Below, in pieces: positions 38,099 to 51,360 of a DNA stretch of 64,000 nt. The DNA comes from Diabrotica undecimpunctata (taxonomy: Eukaryota; Arthropoda; Insecta; Coleoptera; Chrysomelidae): NCBI RefSeq assembly GCF_040954645.1, contig NC_092808.1:79774389-79838388 (forward strand), written 5' to 3'. The notes under the pieces were generated by a model, which saw only the letters and a program-made list of their open reading frames with translations, had not been told where the DNA came from and did no database searches. Made by a program: the position numbers and the translations under genes. Position 1 is the stretch's first letter. Every line of letters begins with the position of its first letter.

Positions 38099-38346
38099 GT
38101 AAGAACTGGGGTCTTGGCATTTTAGTGGATAGGGCACGTAATGTATATGGAACAAAATGAACCAGTTAAAAAATGGCTACTTGATAGTCCCATTGGTTAT
38201 AGAAGAAAAAGACCCACAACAAGGTTCCTTGATAACATTAATGAAGACATAAGAAATATGGGAATACGTGCTTAGCAGAGGAAGGCGATGGAAAGGGACG
38301 ACTGAAGAGAAATTCTTAAGGAATCTATTACTTACGCAGGGTTGTG
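38099..38346 (+). pseudogene. LINE ORF2 C-terminal scrap of a different family
   Basis: Directly after the poly(A) run the plus strand encodes IGHVMYMEQNEPVKKW, LDSPIGYRRKRPTTRF and NINEDIRNMGIRA (about 38126-38275), then KAMERDD and REILKESITYAGL. This is the usual tail of an RTE/L2-like ORF2 (W-x-GH-x-x-RM ... GRRxxRPxxRW ... A-x-DRxxWR). Two Trp codons appear as stops. Confidence 0.7.
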
Positions 38347-39727
38347 AATCCAGAATGATGGTTGTAGGAATGTTTTAAAACCTCCTGGACCTCGTAAATA
38401 TGCATGCCCAAAAAATAAATGGATCCTAAAAACATGCACCATTTTAATTTCACAGGAAATTGGGCGACAGGTTCGGATTTGCACGTGCTAATGATGTCGA
38501 GTATTTCCAATAAACATGACATATTATGTTTCTCTAATCTTAAACATTCCAGTTAGTCATCGCATTTTTATTTTATCTGACATTGAAAGATGTAATAAAA
38601 ATTTACGACTCCCGTCTCCCGAATTGCTGTGTAAAAATGTAAAATATTTACATTGCACTAATTTGGCTTGTAAATAAACCTTTTAAGAACTAAAAAAAAT
38701 CTAGGGGACAAATAATTAAATAAAAAATTAAGGTTTGATAGAAAAATAATGGGATTTTGGTTTTAAATTCAGCAAAATATGTTTATACGAGACGAAAAAA
38801 TGGAATTCATTGGGAAAAATATTCGCATGAGATTTTTTGCATAATCACTTTCATAAAAGACCGCAGAATAATGTTCAAGAGGTCGCACATACAAAAAGTG
38901 GTCCTAATTTATTAAACAGTTTTGTATAAATCCATTTTTAGGTTAGGATAAGGGCCTTAAACAACTAAAAACAATGTTTTAAAATCAAATAGGCCAAAGT
39001 ATCAGAAACTGATAAAACAAGGTTTGGTGAATTCAAAAATAATTCTGTGTTTTTGAGCCTTAAAAATCATCTTTTTTGTTTATTTTTTCAGTTTTAAATT
39101 ATATAAGTTGAAAACGATCAACTTTAGAGAAAAATTATTACAATAAACCTTTTTTATTCAGAATGATCCAAAAGACAGAAAATAAATTTGTGCGGGAAGA
39201 TGAAATTGATTTATAGAATTTGTTTAAAAACAATTATTGTTCAAATAAATTAGAACCACTTCTGCTGGTATTATGTTTTAAGACGAAATAAGTCAAATAC
39301 AAAGTTATCAATTAATTAAATTGTCTGTGTATTTAAATTAAATGTACACTACCTTTAATAATGAATGTTCCATCTTTCTTCTTCTTTCTCTAGCGCGCTG
39401 GACTGAACTGTGGAATTTCGTTCTTGCACTTGGATGGACGGTGATAAACTATTTACTTTTATGGGGTAATATGACACTCTCTAGATGGTACTGATATTAT
39501 ATACTCAATGTGACTGTGCAACCGAAATAGTCTCTAAGTATTTAAGAATATTAATGCGGCATCTACATGGAGACGGAATATTAAGTTGCGCACGATAGAA
39601 CACACACATACACCTTAATTGAAACTACATAATCAATGAAATAATTAATAAAATGTTAAAAGAACTAAAAAATACACATGAAGGGACGGAATACCTTGCT
39701 TGTCACCTTGACTAGTTTGTATTTATA
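38347..39727. other. No recognisable feature
   Basis: About 1.4 kb of non-coding AT-rich sequence with no motif recognised on either strand. Confidence 0.45.
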
Positions 39728-40222
39728 GGTCGTTGTTGTAGCCATCGTCGTCGTCGCTATCAGACAGTTCTGTTTCAGATGATTCGCTATCGTCATCTAA
39801 ATTTATAATTATTTCATGCGCTTCATCCAGGATGTATTCTCGGCTGAAGTACTCTTCTTCTACTTTATCAACATGTCTGCAAGTATTTGCTCATATTTCT
39901 GGCGTGATTTCATTTAGCCTGATTTTTGCTAGTTCTAAAACATCTGATAATTTAAAAGTCATGTTTCTTGCTGCAACTTCATTTTTTAAAATGGCCCATA
40001 TCTTTTCAATTGGGTTAAGTTCCGAATGATATAGCGGTAAACGTACAACCGAGTAGCTGTGCTGTGCTAATAATTGGTCTACAGCATATAATGGGTTTTT
40101 AGGTTTAGCAATGAGTACCTTACTGTAGAACTCCGGTTTTGTTTCGCTTTCATCGAAAAATATGTTTCTTTCTGTCAACCATTTTTTCATGATGTCTTTT
40201 TTCGAAGCCGATGTAGGACATT
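39728..40222 (-). pseudogene. C-terminal part of an IS630/Tc1-type DDE transposase
   Basis: From 40222 down, the minus strand reads SASKKDIMKKWLTERNIFFD, then SVVRLPLYHSELNPIEKIWA (about 40049-39990), the conserved LP-x-Y-(S/H)-x-x-LNPIE-x-x-W block of the DDE_3 / IS630-Tc1 superfamily that contains the last catalytic acidic residue (Glu of NPIE). One TGA at about 39898 interrupts it. The tail is very acidic (DDDSESSETELSDSDDDD) and ends at a TAA near 39728. The first two catalytic Asp residues are missing because the sequence upstream of 40219 is replaced by the repeat described next. This is a relic, truncated at the insertion point. Confidence 0.75.
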
Positions 40223-40347
40223 TTGTGTCATGTGGAACAATTTCACAAAATCATGTCAACATTAGACTGATAATTGCATTCAGTGCAATTTTCAATCCCT
40301 ATGACAACACGATCGAGTTTGACAACTTCATCCAAATAAATTTTAAA

Positions 40348-40551
40348 ATGTCACGTTTCGGCAATGAGAATGCTCAAAGTATAAATGCGCTAATCAAAGA
40401 AAAAATTCCCAGAAATACAACCTACAGTCACAAATATATTTGGGATTATAATAATTATAATAGATCTTCTATAGTAGAGAACAGCAACGAATCTAATGTT
40501 AACTTAAATTTTAATAATTGTACTTTCACTAACTGTACTTTTAATAAATAA
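40348..40551 (+). CDS. Small ORF, possible fused ends of a Crypton-type recombinase
   Basis: 67 codons from ATG 40348 to a stop at 40549-40551. The N-terminal part, MSRFGNENAQSINALIKEKI then PRNTTYSHKYIW, resembles the helical core-binding region that begins tyrosine recombinases of the Crypton/DUF3504 type. The C-terminal NLNFNNCTFTNCTFNK resembles the short Asn/Thr/Phe-rich tail often seen at the end of such proteins. Nothing catalytic is present. Retention of an open frame in both tandem units could be chance at this length. Confidence 0.4.
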   Translation: MSRFGNENAQSINALIKEKIPRNTTYSHKYIWDYNNYNRSSIVENSNESNVNLNFNNCTFTNCTFNK

Positions 40552-40656
40552 ATGTTTCGTTATGTTAAGTTATGATTTTTTTTTTTTTCAAAAAATTATC
40601 CGCCGAGTATCCCTCGGACATTGATGAATGCCTCATAATTTCATGACAAATTTTTT

Positions 40657-40717
40657 AAGCTCGTTGCTTGGTAACAGCTCAGCCTTCGGCTTTGTGCTGT
40701 TACCAAGGAACGAGCTT
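40657..40717. repeat. Hairpin at end of unit 1
   Basis: Arms 40657-40678 and 40696-40717 pair over 22 nt with one mismatch (core CTTGGTAACAGC). The 17-nt loop contains a smaller AGCC-TTC-GGCT-like hairpin. Outer ATAATTTCATGA / TCATGAAATTAT segments extend the symmetry. Confidence 0.85.
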
Positions 40718-40812
40718 TCGATTATCATGAAATTATCTCGTCTGTTATCAATGTCCTAGGGATATTACTACTGATAATTTTTCGACTGTTCTAACAACCA
40801 TTCAAATTTCGT

Positions 40813-41314
40813 CATTTTGTGTCATGTGGAACAATTTCACCCAATCATGTCAACATTAGACTGATAATTGCATTCAGTGCAATTTTCAATCCGTATGACA
40901 ACACGATCGAGTTTGACAACTTCATCCAAATAAATTTCAAAATGTCACGTTTTGGCAATGAGAATGTTCAAAGTATAAATGCGCTAATCAAAGAAAAAAT
41001 TTCCAGAAATACAACCTACAGTCACAAATATATTTGGGGAATATTCATGGAATTTTGCTGTACTTTCACTAACTGTACTTTTAATAAATAAATGTTTCGT
41101 TATGTTAAGTTATGATTTTTTTTTTCGAAAAATTATCCGCCGAATATTCCTCGGACATTGATGAATGCCTCATAATTTCATGACAAATTTCTCAAACTCG
41201 TTGCTTGGTAACAGCACTCAGCCTTCGGCTGCGTGCTGTTACCAAGGAACGAGCTTTCGATTGTCATGAAATTATCTCGTCTGTTATCAATGTCCGGGGG
41301 ATATTACTACTGAA
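40813..41314 (+). mobile_element. Crypton-like deletion derivative, unit 2 (tandem)
   Basis: Second copy in the same orientation after a 38-bp spacer. It repeats the leader, the start of the ORF, the T-run and the terminal hairpin (arms 41197-41217 and 41233-41253). The ORF (40942-41091, 49 codons) carries IWGIFMEFC, closer to the usual recombinase N-terminal helix than unit 1, and then jumps directly into CTFTNCTFNK, so the internal deletion is larger and has a different endpoint. Different endpoints indicate separate deletion events, not a simple recent duplication. Confidence 0.5.
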
Positions 41315-41959
41315 AAGTACTTTAAAAGTTTGTAAACATATAATTTCTAGCTGAGCCCCTTTGGCTTTCTAGGAAGTAAATGCTTTACACGCTTTTAAAA
41401 AACTGTTCATTTTAATTCATTAATTTGTCATAAGAGTTTACAAAACATCTTATTTTTTTGCAAAAAATAATAAAATAAACAATAAAGTTATCAGATTTTA
41501 CACACCTTTAAAAGTGAAATTTTTTTAATTCATTAATTTGCCATAAGTGTACAAAACATAAGTTATTTGCAAAAAAATATTAAAATAAACATAATTTAAC
41601 TTACATTTTTAGGATCTTACTGTAAAATGTTAAAAACGACTTGAAACGCACTGGGTATAAATAGTACCTCACTATAAAATATTAAAAACGATTCTTCACA
41701 AAAAAAAATAAAAATATCAAAGCTATTTCACTAAGGCAAAAAACTAGTTCGTCCCTGTCTCGCTACGATAACGCACTGAAGAGAACTGCATGTTTTTAGC
41801 AATGCCTGATATTATTGTTTCTTCCGTAGATCGACGTCACTAAATTATAAGGTCAGGTCTACGAAATTATGAATTATCTTTACCCAAGGTACTTGTCTTT
41901 TCAGGCTGAGTATACCTGGGCCTGTAGATATATAAACATATAAGTATAGATGTTCCGGT
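41315..41959. other. No recognisable feature
   Basis: AT-rich sequence; two loosely similar segments near 41400-41490 and 41515-41600 (CATTAATTTG ... CATAAG ... ACAAAACAT) suggest an old tandem duplication. No coding signal. Confidence 0.4.
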
Positions 41960-42035
41960 ACCGGCGATGGAGTTCGATCCCTAGCCTTCTGCGTGGAAGT
42001 CAGACATTATACCGTCTGATCTATACAATCAATTA
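41960..42035 (-). ncRNA. tRNA-derived SINE head (pol III promoter boxes)
   Basis: On the minus strand TAGATCAGACGG (complement of 42012-42023) fits the A box, and GGGATCGAACTCC (complement of 41969-41981) fits the B box (GGTTCGANNCC). The intervening GACTTCCACGCAGAAGG resembles an anticodon arm. The acceptor stem does not pair convincingly, so it is not a functional tRNA gene. The body length and 3' end of the SINE were not determined. Confidence 0.55.
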
Positions 42036-42109
42036 TGTACATTTTATATGGATAAAATATTGTAACTGTTCAACTGTTATATAAGATTTTTTTTTTCATT
42101 CAATTAATA

Positions 42110-42111
<2 letters not shown>

Positions 42112-42179
<68 letters not shown>
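42112..42179. repeat. (AT)n microsatellite
   Basis: About 68 bp of uninterrupted alternating AT. Confidence 0.95.
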
Positions 42180-42182
<3 letters not shown>

Positions 42183-42248
42183 TGTGTAAGGTAACACACA
42201 TTTTTTTTAACTTCTCTATGGATGTTTGGTTTCATATTGTTCTTTTTA

Positions 42249-42292
42249 GATGAACTGATGATGCTTTCTGAGCAGAAAGCGAAACGTCTTCA
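42249..42292 (+). ncRNA. Hammerhead-ribozyme-like motif
   Basis: CTGATGA at 42255-42261 is followed by one U, a perfect 7-bp hairpin (42263-42269 / 42274-42280, loop GAGC) and GAAAC at 42281-42285, then GTC. This has the hammerhead core order CUGAUGA - stem II - GAAA. Penelope-like elements are known to carry minimal hammerheads in their terminal repeats, and AGCGAAACGTC is typical of their ends. The extra U before stem II and the unclear stems I and III make activity uncertain. Confidence 0.4.
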
Positions 42293-42408
42293 ATAAATTG
42301 ATGAAGTAGCCAACTTCTTTGTCTTTTATTTCTCCACTTTGACCGAAAAACCCACCACTTTTCGAGTGTACCTTAGTTTATTTTGGATTGACGGTCGTAC
42401 TCCTTTTC

Positions 42409-43106
<698 letters not shown>

Positions 43107-43124
43107 TATATGTATATATATATA

Positions 43125-43375
<251 letters not shown>

Positions 43376-43427
43376 CCTTAGCGTTTGCCAATCACCGCAA
43401 TTAAAACAAGGTGCTTACATGATAGTA

Positions 43428-44136
43428 CAGTATACTCCCTGTATAACGAATACGGTTATTACGAGGTTTCGTTTATAACAAGATACATTACGCGTTTCGT
43501 GAAATTTCTATTGAACTATAACCGTCTATAGCGAGGCAAATTTGGTTATAACGAGAGAAAATAAGATCCAAAAACGTGTTTTTTACGTTTTTAGTCTGGT
43601 TGTGGCTATAAATAAATACCTTTTCAAACAGCTCCTCAATAAACTTAACTGCAGCCCGCAATAAACTTCTTTACAATGAATAAATACAACTGTTTCACAT
43701 CTTTAGAAAATATATGATAGAATGATACTGGACCATTTAAAGCAGTTAAAAATAACAGAGTTCTTAAAATTGCAGAAGCAATAGTTTATGTTATCCTTGA
43801 AAATACGATTTATACATTATGTAGTTGGAAAAAAATATAAGTACAGCTTTTTTGTTTTAACGTATATCATTGATAGTAAAAGTAAACAACTCTTTTATGT
43901 TTTAATATATTTCATTGACAATAAAAGTAAATAACTTTTTTTTAAAAACGCCATTCAAACAATATTTATTAGCATCTTATATTGCTCCGAATGGCTTCAC
44001 TATAGGAAGTTAATGGTTTAGAAAACTACAGATTCATATGTATGCACAGCATTATGATTATCTGATATAACGAGATCGGTTTATAACGAGGTAATTAGTC
44101 TGTCATTTCAGTTCTCGTTGTAGAGGGAGTCTACTG
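43428..44136. mobile_element. Pogo-type MITE (709 bp)
   Basis: The ends are inverted: CAGTATACTCCCTGTATAAC at 43428 and, on the minus strand from 44136, CAGTAGACTCCCTCTACAAC, 21 of 26 matches overall. A TA lies at each outer side (43426-43427, 44137-44138), fitting the TA duplication of Tc1/mariner/pogo elements, and the end sequence is in the style of pogo/Tigger termini. ATAACGAG-like motifs recur just inside both ends. No transposase ORF was seen, so it is non-autonomous. Confidence 0.7.
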
Positions 44137-44514
44137 TATTTAGTTGTAAATACAATGTTTTTATCTATTTATTGTTTTATTCCAACTCGATAATAATTTC
44201 TTTTCGATAATAAACATCGAAACCATTCGCATTAGACTATATAAAATATTCATCACTATTTATACAAGGTTGTGAATTTTTTGGTTTGATTTTTTCCCAA
44301 TATTGTATGCTTACTGAGATAGATGCCGCCTGTACGGAAGTTGCTTAGGACATGAATTTTAGAACGACACAATACATGACAAATCTGATACCATTCGACA
44401 TAAAACAATTACAGTCAAACCGCTAAATTGCAAAAAAGAATCAATTTAGCATGAGTTGCATATTAAGCTCTATCACACATATTTAATAGTAACATGCCAA
44501 GTTATTTGTAAAAG

Positions 44515-44890
44515 AAGACGTTCAATCAATGTGTGCTTCCTGTCATGACTTTCGGCGCCGAAACACGTTCTTTTACCAAAGCCAGAGCAACCAAACTGAG
44601 AATGGCACAAAGAAGAATGGGACTTATTTGGATTGGGCTCACTCTCGGAAGGTTAGAAACGGAAAAATAAGAAGAAAGGCGGGGTATTCAAACAATTACA
44701 GTGTGGAAACTACGAACAGGCAGAAGAATCAGAGGTAGACCATCTACACTATACATAGATAATGTCAAAAGAGTCGCTTGGAAGTGACTGCAGGAAGGTC
44801 AAGGCTGACAGAACTGGAAAAAATTAGAAAAGGCCTGTGATCAACTTTGTACACTGAAAGCTGGATGATGATGACGACTGAATACTAGGA
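44515..44890 (+). pseudogene. LINE ORF2 C-terminal fragment
   Basis: The plus strand reads FNQCVLPVMTFGAETRSF, TKARATKLRMAQRRMGL, then ITVWKLRTGRRIRGRPS, YIDNVKRVAWK and LEKACDQLCTLKAG. This matches the tail of RTE-like ORF2 (compare QCVLPVLNYGSQMW in the LINE at 1.8-4.65 kb), with an internal deletion and stops near 44667 and 44785. Confidence 0.75.
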
Positions 44891-46962
<2,072 letters not shown>

Positions 46963-46984
46963 TTCTCATTGGTTTTCATTGGTC

Positions 46985-47970
46985 TTCACCCTCAGATATA
47001 CTAGTTAGTTTTGACTTTATTTCTTTATTCACCAGCATTCCTATTGATAAAATCGATAAAACCATTTCCATCTTGAACTCTAAACATCAAATCCCCCGAA
47101 ACACATCTGTTATAACCTTATAAAACACTGCATGTTTAATACATACTTTTTATTTATCGTAATAGCTGATATTCACATGGAACATTTTGAAACAAGAGCC
47201 CTGTCCCCAATAAACCTTAAACTCACTTGCTGATTACGGTAATTTGATGACACATTTGTCATTTGTCGCCATGGTACAGACACATTAGATCTCTTTCTCT
47301 CCCATCTGAATAGAAAGACATCCCAGTATTTAATTCACGATGAAAGTTAAGTCTGAAGCGTCTTTACCATTCCTTAAAGTTCTTATTCAAAAATACTCAT
47401 CTTACATTTTTTTTTAAACCGTGTACAAGAAAACCTCCCATACGAATCTATATCTTAATAGCCAGTCACATCATCGCCCCACGGAACTTAGTTAAGTTAT
47501 TAACGCAGTTATTTCCCGTTTTATAAGACTTAACGATGACAATGACAGATCATCCCAAATTAATTAAATAAGGCAAACACAAAACGGCTACCAAAAAACG
47601 TGAATTAATAGTTAGCATTCAAGAACATCTCAACTAAGGAAACCCTGCCGCCCGATTAACCCAAAATCTTTTAACGTTTATCAAAGTTCTTGCTGACAAG
47701 ATCAGTGGAACTCTTAACCCTCTAAACATTAAAACCATATTCACTATTCACTCCAAGTTGTCCAATCTTATCAGATTCGTAAAAGACCAAATCCTTAATG
47801 AAGACTATGGTATGTACAAGATACCTTGTTTCCGTTGCCCACGAACATTCATAGGACAGACAAACCGACGAATCCACAATCGTACTTACGAACATTCTAT
47901 ATCTGTAAAACGTTCCGAAACTACTTCAGCCCTAACCCAACATCTGAAAACCAAAGCCACCTGTAATTAA
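46985..47970 (+). pseudogene. Penelope-like element remnant: RT and GIY-YIG endonuclease
   Basis: RT blocks in order: [19 protein letters not shown] (about 47010-47066; family SFDVxSLFTxIP), a degraded ADIHMEHFETRAL, then LRYFDDTFVICRHG by frame change (about 47232-47275; catalytic DD visible) and LDLFLSHLNRKTSQYLIHDE, then SLPFLKVLIQKYS. The C-terminal endonuclease, open at 47758-47968, has MYKIPCFRCPRTFIGQTNRR followed by HNRTYEH, equivalent to the GIY ... YIG ... R ... EH pattern (GIY to GMY, YIG to FIG). Multiple stops and deletions are present. The left end stops at the (AT)n tract. Confidence 0.85.
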
Positions 47971-47971
47971 A

Positions 47972-49330
47972 TTGCAGAGTGTGAACGAGTCAGGAGCGAT
48001 CTCAAACTTCGCACGAAAAAATAAGGTGATTAGCATAAACAAGTTATCTAGAAGTGGGAGAGAAACAATCATCCAGGCCAAAAACTCGGATGATTACAGG
48101 AAAATAGTAAAACTCAGTGAAGAATATAATGAGAAAACACCAATACAGTGGATCATCGTCTTCTGATTAAAGTAAGACAACAAACCGATGATCGTTTCGA
48201 GGGACCTACCCTCAAACACCTCAGCGACTGATGTATAAAGCGATAAGAGAAAACTCCCCATGTTTTTGTTAAGTCTGCAGAGGGAGGACTTGGAAATGCC
48301 AGGTGCATTACCAAGTTGATGTACATGAAAATTACAAGATATGACCTCAGAAAACCCAACTATGCCCACACAATGTTTAAACTATCAGATATTCTACCAC
48401 ACACAGAGTGTCAAATGCGGAGGGAACCACCCTATCAAAGAATTTCAGATGCCCCATAAACAAATGACGAAGTGCGTCAACTGCCAGAACCAACATCTGG
48501 TAAACTTCAAAGGATGCTCCAGATGTCCTACCTGTGGAAGACTCCAGCGACAGCAAGTCTACAGAGAAGGCCACAACATCGGGCCAAAGGAACAACGTAC
48601 GCACAGGCTACGAAGACAACACAACAGTCCGAGAACAATACCATATTGACCTCAAATCAGCAACAAAAGGGGCTAGTTAATTCAGTCAAAGAACTGGTCA
48701 CCAGGATTGTCAACGAGGCGATATATGACATCGTGTTAGCACTAAACTAAGGCAGGCTAACAAAGGATACTTAAAATTAGGCTGCTGGAATCCAGAAGGT
48801 CTACGGACCAACCAGAATATTTTGGACAAACTGGTCAAAAGGTATGAAATGGATGTCGTAACACCAAGCGCACGAACATTATCAACTTAAAGTCTTCTGG
48901 CTACGACATATAGAGAAACGACAATACAGACATATTAGGGGGCACAGCAATCCTACTATAGAAATTATCAGACACATCAGAATCCCAACTGCACAGCTTA
49001 ACAACTTGGAAGCTACAACAACCAGACTACAAATGAGGCAAGAAGAATTCAGGAACTGATCGATGACGATATAAACGCGTTTCCAAACGTTCTCAAACCC
49101 ATAATTATAATAAGGGACCTAAATGCAAAATCCCCAAATTAAAACTACAAAGATACGAACAGAAACGAAGGAATATTCCATGACAATGGGCCCCATGAAC
49201 CCAACAAACTACCCATGAAATAGACTTCCCACACATATAGATATTGTAGTTGCTAGAAAGCTGGTCCATTCGCAACATACTGTTTCTATTTGTACGAATC
49301 ACTAGGTAACTAACCTAAAACTATCTGCTG
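47972..49330 (+). pseudogene. Jockey-like LINE remnant: ORF1 zinc knuckles and endonuclease
   Basis: The ORF1 part has NKVISINKLSRSGRETIIQA, then around 48370-48530 a degraded CCHC series (TQCLNYQIFYHTQ, VKCGGNHPIKEF, TKCVNCQNQHLVNFKGCSRC). Several ligands of the first knuckle are changed (C-to-Y and G-to-F). ORF2 begins near 48780 with LKLGCWNPEGLRTNQNI and continues with PIIIIRDLNAKSPN then NYKDTNRNEGIFHDNGPHEP (about 49100-49200), the GDFNAKH-type endonuclease block. It breaks off before the RT. It lies directly after the Penelope-like relic in the same orientation, but they are unrelated elements. Confidence 0.75.
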
Positions 49331-49830
49331 TCAGAATATATGTGATGTGAGCTATAGGATACGCTCTTCTCAAAAGTCTGATTTAGAGTTGCAAAAATCT
49401 TTGCAGCTAACATTTATCCTACAAATTTTAATCGAGAAATTGCAGTTTTATTTAACGGAGGTACTCTAGATTTTGACGCGACCAAAACTGACAAAACTGA
49501 TCGATCCAGATAAAGAGAGCTCATATACGCACAAGTAGTATAAGCCTCCTTGCTGGTGTCTCATAGATATGAAGCTCCTGTTATACTAACTTGTCATAAA
49601 AATACAATCTCAGAATTCTGCACATGTTTAATGATTCAAAACCATTGATCAAACTTAACCATTCGTTACAGATAAAATTGTCCGTGATAACGTCACCCCA
49701 TCCAATTTTCAGTTTCCACAATTACTTTGGATTACACTGAAAATAATCCCTAACTAACGTGTAACTTTACTATTTTGAGAGGCGTTAATGTGAATTTCTA
49801 TATCGTCGCGAGCTACCAGATTGTTAGACA
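49331..49830. other. No recognisable feature
   Basis: Half a kilobase without motifs between the Jockey-like endonuclease remnant and the BEL/Pao RT. Confidence 0.4.
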
Positions 49831-49837
49831 TCAAAAA

Positions 49838-50900
49838 TTATGATGAGTTTAAGTTAAACTTATGGAGAGAAAAACAAACTGCATTCAGAACGGAAGACAA
49901 TTGTTTATACAATATTTCCAATTCACCTAACGTTTGCGTACCGACCAAAATATCATCTATGTATGTCTGATTATAAATTGCATTGGCAGCCAAGGGCATC
50001 CCATGGGCCTTGTTTGCTATATCTTTTAAAACTCTTTGACTAATATATGAACTGCATTTTAATCCATATAACAAAATTGTATACTCAATTATCTGCAATG
50101 GTTCTAGGGTATCATTGCACCATATTATGCGCAATAATGCATGTTGTGTGGGATCAATAGCAATGTTCATGTACATAATGCTTAAATCGGTGGTAATAAC
50201 GTACTTAAACATTCTGAAACCACATATAATTGACAAAAATACGGCTGCAAATTACCACCATTCAACATTACTTGTTTTAATGTGATGCTATTAGAAGTAG
50301 GGCAAAAACCATTGTAAACCACACAAATTCCTATACTACCGTTCCCTTTCTGTTTCAAGACATGAAAATGAGGAATGCAGTCTTGATCTTTACCTACTAT
50401 GGAAACAGACTCTTTTTTGATGACGTTCTGTGAAATTCTTACCTTTAAATGATCTTTTATAGTAGAATAATTAACCGAATACTTCGGGATTAACAATAAA
50501 CTTTTTTCAAGATTTAAAAACCTTTTGTGTGCAATCTTGTAAGAGTCTTGTAATCTAGTTGAGTCTTTTTTTTTGGAAAATGAAGGATATAGAGATTTGA
50601 TACCTGCTATCTGACAGTATCTTAATTGCTTCTTTACATATACGCTCCGCCATTTCAGCTTCAGAACCAGGTTTATCGATTACAGGTATCTCTTCAGCCT
50701 TTAAAAATCATTCCACGAAAATATTTAGCTTTTTATCATTTGCCTCTGATACTAGCAGTGATATAGAGCGGTCTCGTTCCATACAAGACACATAACTCCC
50801 TAGATCCAAATTTCGAAAAGAATTAGTGAAATCCTTGTAACGATGATATTTATTGTCAACTAAATTACCAACAATCCAAGCAAACAAAGTATTTTGCATA
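49838..50900 (-). pseudogene. BEL/Pao reverse transcriptase, truncated
   Basis: The minus strand reads NTLFAWIVGNLVDNKYH, FRNLDLGSY (about 50890-50790), EEIPVIDKPGSEAEMAER, YKIAHKRFLNLEKSLLL, FHVLKQKGNGSIGICVVYNG (about 50370-50310; family HHxVxK ... RVVFDxS), then ITLKQVMLNGGNLQPYF. The catalytic part is FKYVITTDLSIMYMNIAI (Asp present), YGLKCSSYISQRVLKDIA, NQTYIDDILVGTQTL (YxDD at about 49960) and FSLHKFNLNSS. This is BEL/Pao, not Gypsy, by the YGLKxSS and YIDDILxG context. RNase H and integrase are missing. A frame change near 50200 and stops make it inactive. Confidence 0.85.
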
Positions 50901-50929
50901 TTTGAAGTCCTCTACCTAGGTGAACTATC

Positions 50930-51360
50930 CATTCGACAAAAGTTTATAACAGAAATCTGCGCCAAGAAGAATAGAAATTTCTGAACTAACGAAAATTTTA
51001 TCATCAACCAACGTATACTTAAGAGGAATGTTAAGCTTGGATATATCAATATCTACCTGAGACAACTTGCAAGTGATATTCTATAATACTGCACAATTAA
51101 TTTTTAAACTATCTTTTGTACTACTGGAATAAACTACGAGATTAAACATTTATGTTGATTACCCTCCGTAATTTTCTACTACCAGAACACTAGTTGTATT
51201 TGAGTACGTTATTAGACCTAACTTTTTAACTAAGCTATTCTTTATTAAGGATAACTGACTAGGCATATCGATCAGAATTTTACACGAGATATAATTACCA
51301 AATACATCCGCTATTTTTACTTTATAAGTAGCCAATAGAATAGAACCCTTTTGTACCAAA
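50930..51360 (-). pseudogene. BEL/Pao aspartic protease region
   Basis: GSILLATYKVKIADVFGNYI, CKILIDMPSQLSLIKNSLV and KKLGLITYS (51359-51200) match the BEL/Pao protease. The catalytic D-x-G-S motif has become DMPS, so the Gly is lost. After a gap KLNIPLKYTLVDDKILVSSE and ISILLGADFCYKLLSNG follow (about 51035-50940), the family's LLGAD-type second half. Confidence 0.75.

Larger units (their letters stand above)
40219..40774 (+). mobile_element. Crypton-like deletion derivative, unit 1
   Basis: First of two tandem units that both begin CATTTTGTGTCATGTGGAAC and end near GATATTACTACTGA. A 67-codon ORF (40348-40551) is followed by TTAAGTTATGATTTTTTTT and a strong hairpin at 40657-40717. The ORF start and end resemble the two ends of animal Crypton-type (DUF3504/KIAA1958-like) recombinase proteins, with the catalytic middle missing. 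It is about 90% identical by eye to unit 2 but has a longer ORF. It directly interrupts the transposase relic on its left. Confidence 0.5.

Noticed and set aside
41400..41600. CRISPR-like spaced repeats
   Set aside because: Only two diverged copies of one AT-rich segment; eukaryotic context; no regular spacing.
41960..42035. Functional tRNA gene on the minus strand
   Set aside because: A and B boxes are present, but the acceptor and D arms do not pair properly; a SINE head is the better reading.
44857..44879. GATGATGATGACGACTGA as a second hammerhead core
   Set aside because: No stem II hairpin or GAAA follows; it is part of the LINE 3' end.
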